A DNA stretch of 64,000 bases from Diphasiastrum complanatum. Its lineage: Eukaryota; Streptophyta; Lycopodiopsida; Lycopodiales; Lycopodiaceae. Every line of letters begins with the position of its first letter. Position 1 is the stretch's first letter. The stretch is from positions 21,880,248-21,944,247 of the forward strand of contig CM055100.1 of the NCBI GenBank assembly GCA_029204225.1. Direction: 5' to 3'. The notes under the pieces were generated by a model. That model did no database searches, was not told where the DNA came from, and saw nothing but the letters and a program-made list of their open reading frames with translations. Position numbers and translations under genes: made by a program. This document shows positions 58,419-64,000 of this stretch, one piece after another.

Positions 58419-61400
58419 ATGGCTTCCAATGGTGGGATCATGCTAGAGTCTAGTGAAAGGTTGAGTTCATCAAACTACTCTACTTGGAAAGTGAGGATGG
58501 AGTCCTTACTTGAGTTGAATGAACTCATGGACATAGTTGCAGAAATTGAAGAGAGACCTCTCACACTTCAAGAGCAACAAAGGTTTGATAAGAAGGCCAA
58601 AAGGGCTCTTCATATCATTAAAATGAATGTTACAAATGAACTTCTCAAGGAAGTTGGAAAGTGTCAAAGTGCAAGTGAGGCATGGAATGCCTTAAAGAAG
58701 CTCTTTGAATCAAAGTCCACATCTAGGGTATTGACCCTAAGGAGACAAATATTTTCTAGTAGGAAAAGAGAGGGTGAAAGTGCTCATGCATTTATCTTGA
58801 GAGTTAAGTCCCTAAGTGATGATTTAGCATGCATTGATGAGAACATAAAAGATGGTGAAATAGTCCAAGTTATGTTGAATGGTTTGCTAAATGAACATGC
58901 TAACCTTGTGCAAAGTTTTGCCATTCAAAGAGTCTTGCCAAGTGTGGTTGACTTGCAAGAAATCTTATTGGCTGAAGAACATAGGTTGCAATCAAAGCTT
59001 GATGGTGCATCCTTGCAAGGTGGAGGTGAAGAGGCTTTCTTCACAAAAGGCAAATTCAAGGGCAAAGGTAAAGGCAAAGGGAAATGGTCCAAAGGTGGTA
59101 ACTTTGATCATGATGATCACTCTTCCTCTTCCTCTTCTACTAAGAACAATAAGTCAAAGTTCAAGTGCTTTTATTGTGGGATAAAAGGTCATTTTGCAAA
59201 TGAATGTTATAAGAAGAAAAGAGAGCAAGGAGAGAGGCAAGGAAATCTTACAATAGATGAGGAAGAACATAACACATGTGAATCACTTGTTATGACTTCA
59301 AGTTTGTTAGCCAACATAGATGATAATGATCCTTGGTGGATTGATAGTGGAGCCTCATCTCACATGACAAGACATAAGGAATACTTTACATCCTTATTGT
59401 CTTATGAGGGAGAAGGTAACATCATCTACACTGCAAATGATGGTCAATGTGACATCAAAGGCATAGGCACTATTCCTATTTCCCTTTCAACAAATAGGAA
59501 AGCAAATCTTGAAAATGTTTTGTACATTCCTTCAATCACTAAGAATTTGCTTAGTGTAAGTCAAATGATTGACAAAGGACTTGATGTGGAGTTCATTGGA
59601 GATGCATGTTTGATAAGTAAATGTGGATCCTTGATTGCTCAAGGTAGGAGGCATGGTAAACTTTTCAAGCTTGATGCATGTGTGATCTCTAATCATGAAG
59701 GATGTATGGCTAGGGAGCAATTGACAAACCAAGAAGTTTGGCACAAGAGGTTGGGCCATCCCAACTTCAAATCTTTGGAGGTAATGGCAAAGAAAGAGCT
59801 TGTTCTTGGTCTCCCTAAAAGTCTTGTTGCAAACAATAGTGTTTGTGAACATTGTGCCTTGTCCAAATCTCATAGACTTGCTTATTCTAGATCTACTTCT
59901 AGATCTAAAGAAGCTTTTCAACTTGTGCATTCTGATATTCATTCTTCTAGTACAACTAGCAATGGTGGGGCAAAGATGTATGCAACTTTCATTGATGACT
60001 TTAGTAGGTATACTTGGATCTATCTTCTTAAAAGTAAGGATGAAGTGTTTGCTGCATTTGTCAAGTTCAAGAATGAAATGGAAAACCAATTCAATACAAA
60101 GATCAAATGCTTAAGATCTGATAATGGAGGGGAATACACCTCAAATAGGTTCAAAGACTTTTGTATAGCACATGGGATTAAGAGGGAGATGTCTAGTCCT
60201 AGGACTCCACAACAGAATGGAGTGGCCGAGAGGAAGAATAGAACCCTTTGTGAATGTGCCAAGGCAATGAGACTACATGCTAATCTTGCTAAGTCTTTTT
60301 GGGGGGAAGCTTTAGCATGTGCTAACTATCTATGTAATAGATGGACAAGTGCTTCCTTGGATGGTAAAACTCCTCATGAGGTTCTTTATGGTAGAAGGCC
60401 GAGTGTCAAGCATTGTAGGATCTTTGGATGTACATGTTTTGTCAATATCACACTTGATGATAGAACTAAAGAAGATCCTTCATCAAAGAAGGGTGTGTTT
60501 GTTGGCTATAGTGAAGTAAGCAAGGCTTACAAAGTGTACATTCCTTCTACAAAGAAAGTTGTCATAAGTAGGGATGTCATCTTTCATGAAGAGAATGTTT
60601 CCAATGTTGTTGATGTTGATGTTGATGTGCCTACTAATCATCATGATGTGCAAGATGTCTTGGATGAAGATGGAGATGCCACTCCAAAGCAAACTTCAAG
60701 GAAGACTCAAAGGCAAAGGGCTAAGCCATCAAGGCTAACCTATGATGAAAAAGGAAAGCAAGTGGTGGACAACTCTAACTTTGCTTTTCTTACCTCTTTT
60801 GATGAACCAACTTGTGTAGGTGAAGCAATTCAAAAGAAGGAATGGATCCAAGCCATGGATCATGAGCATCAAGCACTCATCAAAAGCAACACATGGAGGT
60901 TGGTAAAGCTTCCAAAGGACAAGAAGGCAATTGGTTGTAAGTGGATCTTCAAGATCAAGACAAATCAAGATGGATCAATCAACAAGTACAAGGCAAGGTT
61001 GGTGGCAAAGGGGTATGCTCAAGAATATGGTATTGACTATGATGAGACCTTTGCACCCATGGCAAAGATGGTAACTATTCGAATCCTAATCTCTCTTGCA
61101 ACTCTTTATGATTGGGATATGTGGCAAATGGATGTTACTAATGCCTTCTTGAATGGTGATCTTGAAGAAGATATTTACATGGAGCAACTCAAGTGGCAAT
61201 TTCTTCAAGGCAAGGAAGATCTCGTTGAGGTTTGGTTTGAGCTCAAATGGGCTGGTTTTATTAGGTTTGATACTCAACTTCATCTACTCTACTTCATGTT
61301 GGATAGAAGTGTAGAAATCTATCTTTTGGTTTATGATGGTGACATTGTTTTCACTAACTATAGTGAAAGGTTAAAATCAAGCAATGATGAGATCTTGTGG

Positions 61401-62447
61401 GATGTTAATCATGTGTTTGAGAGGGAGTATCTTCAGAGGTTCAGATCTGAAGATGTTTATAAATGCAAAGTCCTTGATGTTTTATTGGAAGATCAAGATG
61501 TTGATCTTGAATTGCTTCATCAACACCAAGAGGCAAGTAGCAATTGGAAGCTAGTCAAAAGCATGAAAGGGGAGCCACATGGGCAAAGCATCTTGGATCT
61601 GTTTTTACAGGTCCTTGAAGGTTCAAGTAAGGTTCTTGGAGCAGCAAGGAAGTGTCCTTTTACTCTACCTTACTTGTTTAATCTCATGTATGAACATTGT
61701 CATGTCAATGTGTTGGAATTGTCAAAATTCAATGAAACTAGTTCCACAGTTTTGCATCTTTTGGATCTTGGAGATGGAATAGTTATCATTGCTGGTTTTT
61801 ATGATCAAGTACATGCATTCATTCAAATCTCAAAAGATATGGAAGTGGTCAATATGTTTACTTTTGAGCAAAGTTCAAGATCTAGCATCCTAGTGTTGGC
61901 AAATTGGCAAATTGTTGACAATGTAGGATCAAGCGTTATATGCAAATCTTGTGGAGATACTTCAAGTATTTCAAGTTCAGGTTTTGCTCATTCAAATGGA
62001 ACAGAGAACACATCATTTTGGCATTCATTCACTCAAGGGCTTTCGTGGATTGGAGATCTACAAAGGCAAGGTGGTGATGGAGGTTCATTCATGGAGATAC
62101 ATGGTGCATTCACTATGGGCATAGTGGAATGTGGACGAGGCATGCAAACACCTGTTGGTTACTTTCACTTACAACTTGTTTGCTGCTGTTTTACAGAGAA
62201 CTCAAAGGTGGATACATGGAGGAATCCTTTCATTGTTATTCTATGTTCTTTTACATGTATCTTGTTCACCATTCTATGTAAAATTGATGTAAGAAATAGT
62301 GAAGCATCCTATATGGGCACTATTATCTATATCAATTATGTTGTACTTCATATTGTACATATTAGAACACTTGAAAAGAGATCTATCATCATGATGGAGA
62401 TCATTCTTAGGTTGGAGCAAAGTAGTGTTGTAAAACTAGCAAGTTAA
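58419..62447 (+). CDS. Copia gag-protease-integrase-RT polyprotein with rearranged RT and novel C-terminal tail
   Basis: 1342 codons without a break. Gag starts MASNGGIML and has LSSSNYSTWKVRMESLLELN. The zinc knuckle CFYCGIKGHFANEC is at residues 250-263. The protease box DSGA has its Asp at 309. The pre-integrase zinc site is H442, H447, C476, C479. Integrase has D506, D568 and E604 (35 residues between the last two, so DD35E). RT begins near 790; QMDVTNAFLNG has Asp905. After GKEDLV (931-936) the conserved LYGLKQ...RAW block is missing, then FIRFDT is followed by LLVYDGDIVFT, so YVDD at 972-975 reads YDGD. RT similarity fades near residue 1000. The last 340 or so residues have no clear RNase H motif and include a hydrophobic stretch at about 1269-1288. 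The stop lies 13 nt before the LTR. Gag, protease and integrase look functional; RT and RNase H are not. Confidence 0.9.
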   Translation: MASNGGIMLESSERLSSSNYSTWKVRMESLLELNELMDIVAEIEERPLTLQEQQRFDKKAKRALHIIKMNVTNELLKEVGKCQSASEAWNALKKLFESKSTSRVLTLRRQIFSSRKREGESAHAFILRVKSLSDDLACIDENIKDGEIVQVMLNGLLNEHANLVQSFAIQRVLPSVVDLQEILLAEEHRLQSKLDGASLQGGGEEAFFTKGKFKGKGKGKGKWSKGGNFDHDDHSSSSSSTKNNKSKFKCFYCGIKGHFANECYKKKREQGERQGNLTIDEEEHNTCESLVMTSSLLANIDDNDPWWIDSGASSHMTRHKEYFTSLLSYEGEGNIIYTANDGQCDIKGIGTIPISLSTNRKANLENVLYIPSITKNLLSVSQMIDKGLDVEFIGDACLISKCGSLIAQGRRHGKLFKLDACVISNHEGCMAREQLTNQEVWHKRLGHPNFKSLEVMAKKELVLGLPKSLVANNSVCEHCALSKSHRLAYSRSTSRSKEAFQLVHSDIHSSSTTSNGGAKMYATFIDDFSRYTWIYLLKSKDEVFAAFVKFKNEMENQFNTKIKCLRSDNGGEYTSNRFKDFCIAHGIKREMSSPRTPQQNGVAERKNRTLCECAKAMRLHANLAKSFWGEALACANYLCNRWTSASLDGKTPHEVLYGRRPSVKHCRIFGCTCFVNITLDDRTKEDPSSKKGVFVGYSEVSKAYKVYIPSTKKVVISRDVIFHEENVSNVVDVDVDVPTNHHDVQDVLDEDGDATPKQTSRKTQRQRAKPSRLTYDEKGKQVVDNSNFAFLTSFDEPTCVGEAIQKKEWIQAMDHEHQALIKSNTWRLVKLPKDKKAIGCKWIFKIKTNQDGSINKYKARLVAKGYAQEYGIDYDETFAPMAKMVTIRILISLATLYDWDMWQMDVTNAFLNGDLEEDIYMEQLKWQFLQGKEDLVEVWFELKWAGFIRFDTQLHLLYFMLDRSVEIYLLVYDGDIVFTNYSERLKSSNDEILWDVNHVFEREYLQRFRSEDVYKCKVLDVLLEDQDVDLELLHQHQEASSNWKLVKSMKGEPHGQSILDLFLQVLEGSSKVLGAARKCPFTLPYLFNLMYEHCHVNVLELSKFNETSSTVLHLLDLGDGIVIIAGFYDQVHAFIQISKDMEVVNMFTFEQSSRSSILVLANWQIVDNVGSSVICKSCGDTSSISSSGFAHSNGTENTSFWHSFTQGLSWIGDLQRQGGDGGSFMEIHGAFTMGIVECGRGMQTPVGYFHLQLVCCCFTENSKVDTWRNPFIVILCSFTCILFTILCKIDVRNSEASYMGTIIYINYVVLHIVHIRTLEKRSIIMMEIILRLEQSSVVKLAS

Positions 62448-62460
62448 GTTGAAGAGGGAG
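62448..62460 (+). promoter_or_regulatory. Polypurine tract
   Basis: GTTGAAGAGGGAG abuts the 3' LTR TGTGAAAATT; it is the expected primer for plus-strand DNA synthesis. Confidence 0.85.
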
Positions 62461-63114
62461 TGTGAAAATTGTCAACATTTCCTAGCTAGTTTGAGGCCTA
62501 AATTGGCAATTTTTGTACATAGTTTTGGATCTAACCTTTCACACGTGTGAAAGAGACCTAGATACTTTTATTCTAGTATATATTTCATGTTGAAGAAGTC
62601 TCAAACTTCGGGACCTTCTAAATGACACTAAAATCATGTTATTTGGACATATAGGCCAAAATTGGCTATTTTAGGTTACTGGTGTCCTAAAATTGGGTCC
62701 TAAGTTCTAGAGAGAGGAGAGAGAGTCATCTCTCTCACCTATATTAGACTGAAATTCGTGGAGAACAGGTTGGAGAAACCTTTTGTATGCTTCATTGAGA
62801 TCAATAGATCATTGTCATTGTTTCTTCCTCCATTGAGAGCATTGTTGTGTGTATTGTCTTCAAGCTATTGTGTATGATCTTAGGTGCTTTCCAAAAGTGA
62901 TAGGCTGATGTATTATGGACTGTATAATGCTATTTTGGGCCGCACTTGATGTTTATGGAAGTTTCCATTTGTGATAAATGCTTTTTGATCAAGTTCTTTG
63001 CATTCTAGGTAGCATAGAATGTGTTGCCAATTCCTAGCTTATGTAGTTTGGAGTGCAAGCATTCAAGCCAATGATCTTGGAGTTTAGATCCACTTAGGAT
63101 CTGTATTTTTCACA
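62461..63114 (+). repeat. 3' LTR (654 bp)
   Basis: Same as 56594-57247 by eye; ends TTTTTCACA before the GGAAA duplication. Confidence 0.95.
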
Positions 63115-63119
63115 GGAAA
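63115..63119. repeat. Target-site duplication, right
   Basis: GGAAA, identical to 56589-56593. Confidence 0.95.
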
Positions 63120-64000
63120 CACCTTTCCTTGGACTTGTCCTTCTTGTATTTGCATTTTGAACTTGAAGCTCCATCCTTCACCTCAGCCTCCTTGCTTTGG
63201 TTCTCCTTGGATGGACTGGTCTTCTTTTTGTAGCATCTTGAGAAAAAATATCCTCCCTTGCCAAAAGGTTGCACTCAGGATCCTTTCTTTCCTTCAATAG
63301 GATGCCACCTATTGATGCCATGTGAATAAAAAACTGTGATATGATTCTACAAATGTAATTTGTGACTTTCAAGAGACTAGATTTGAACATCTTCAACAAT
63401 CTAGAAGGATCTACAAATGATCTAGCTCACAAACCTAAGAATCAATCTTCACATTAATGACTAGTCACTTGGAAACTTTGCTTTGATCACTAAGACAAAA
63501 ACACACAATCTTTGAATCAAATCATTAAAGAAATCTGATCCAATCTCCTATTGGATTCATCAAATACCAATGACTCTTTCTTTTGAAAGTTGAAATGGAT
63601 ATGAAAAAGATTTGACACCTAGATTTTCCTTTTCACTTGACTAGTTCTCTCAACACTTGAGATTCTTGAACAAAAGATGGCTTTTGTTTCAAATACATGA
63701 AAATCAAACTTAATCACTTCTTTTGGACTCACTCTTGACCCAAATAATCTCACACTTGAGATTTAGAATGAATTTGATTTGATTTGACAACAAACTATAC
63801 AATCAATTTTTCACAAAGCTTAAAAAATTTAGACAACTAAAGATTCACAAAGATCTCAACCATGCATGAATACTCAAATATGGACTTCTTCTCATTCTAG
63901 ACATCCAATGGGATCTCAAATTGACCCTCACACTCTCACAAAGAAAGTTGAATAGAACTCATTTTAGTTTCATACATACTATGTCAATTTTGCTCAATAA
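63115..64000 (-). mobile_element. Gag-deleted copia, proximal part (gag stub and leader), cut by window end
   Basis: Minus strand: the gag stub with MASIGGILLKERK then PECNL (63399-63178) matches 14824-14498, including the same internal junction; a one-base deletion shifts the frame in the zinc knuckle. From about 63200 to 64000 the leader matches 14621-15440 closely. Together with 56041-56588 it forms the element into which the recent copia inserted. Confidence 0.8.

Larger units (their letters stand above)
56594..63114 (+). mobile_element. Recent non-autonomous copia-type LTR retrotransposon
   Basis: A complete 6521-bp element: 654-bp 5' LTR, PBS at 57248, leader of 1.16 kb, one long ORF (58419-62447), polypurine tract, 654-bp 3' LTR and a 5-bp GGAAA duplication. 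The LTRs show no difference by eye, so insertion is recent. The ORF lacks a usable reverse transcriptase and RNase H, so the copy must have relied on enzymes from a related autonomous element. It lies inside an older gag-deleted copia. Confidence 0.93.

Noticed and set aside
59532-60089. 185-codon minus-strand ORF
   Set aside because: Antisense to the integrase of the intact copia ORF.

Overview
The window reads as nuclear DNA from a large, repeat-rich land-plant genome. Almost everything recognisable is transposable-element sequence in several states of decay: Ty1/copia, Ty3/gypsy and CACTA (En/Spm). Long pure microsatellites, (GA)n, (CT)n and (GT)n, lie between them. The single host gene that looks intact encodes a SAWADEE-domain protein, a plant chromatin-reader fold. 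A second host-derived sequence is a dead, intronless centromeric histone H3 copy. The species cannot be named from sequence alone. Low gene density, nested LTR elements and abundant simple repeats would suit a fern, lycophyte, gymnosperm or another large plant genome.

Layout. 1-3560: copia pol remnant split by a 1.24-kb solo LTR with a 5-bp target duplication. 3567-5701: two CACTA transposase pieces in opposite orientations. 7134-7430: TG/TA array. 7655-8625: two copia integrase pieces facing each other. 8628-8990: CENH3-like pseudogene. 9095-11290: CACTA second-ORF remnant. 11511-14160: hairpins, AC/GT arrays and a (CT)n-bearing tandem duplication. 14621-16967: gag-deleted copia (minus strand). 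17088-19466: 5' LTR, gag, protease and pre-integrase of another copia. 19467-22170: diverged minisatellite and gypsy RNase H/integrase. 23600-24420: CACTA DUF4218 region. 25325-26020: SAWADEE gene. 26377-30155: nearly full copia pol and gag (minus). 30283-30570: copia RT/RNase H scrap. 31960-33080: long unrecognised ORF. 34200-35745 and 53503-55071: a 1.55-kb repeat pair. 36480-39630: gypsy RT fused to a coiled-coil ORF, then a broken unrecognised gene. 42793-49873: gypsy element (minus) with gag, protease, RNase H, integrase and an extra coiled-coil ORF downstream of pol. 51889-53440: copia pieces. 55085-55916: gypsy RT.

The right end holds the freshest structure, a copia-type element at 56594-63114. 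Its two 654-bp LTRs look identical by eye. It has a perfect GGAAA target duplication, a primer-binding site, a polypurine tract and one uninterrupted 1342-codon ORF. That ORF keeps gag, protease and a DD35E integrase, but the reverse transcriptase is rearranged (YVDD is replaced by YDGD and a conserved block is missing). A reading frame of roughly 370-430 codons, with a membrane-like segment, stands where the RT end and RNase H should be. It has apparently moved recently with enzymes supplied in trans. It sits inside an older gag-deleted copia (56041-56588 and 63115-64000), itself inserted in a third repeat also seen near 37.8 kb.

Most coding entries are pseudogenes, described from short conserved motifs read in one or more frames. 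Boundaries marked approximate are where homology can no longer be followed by eye.
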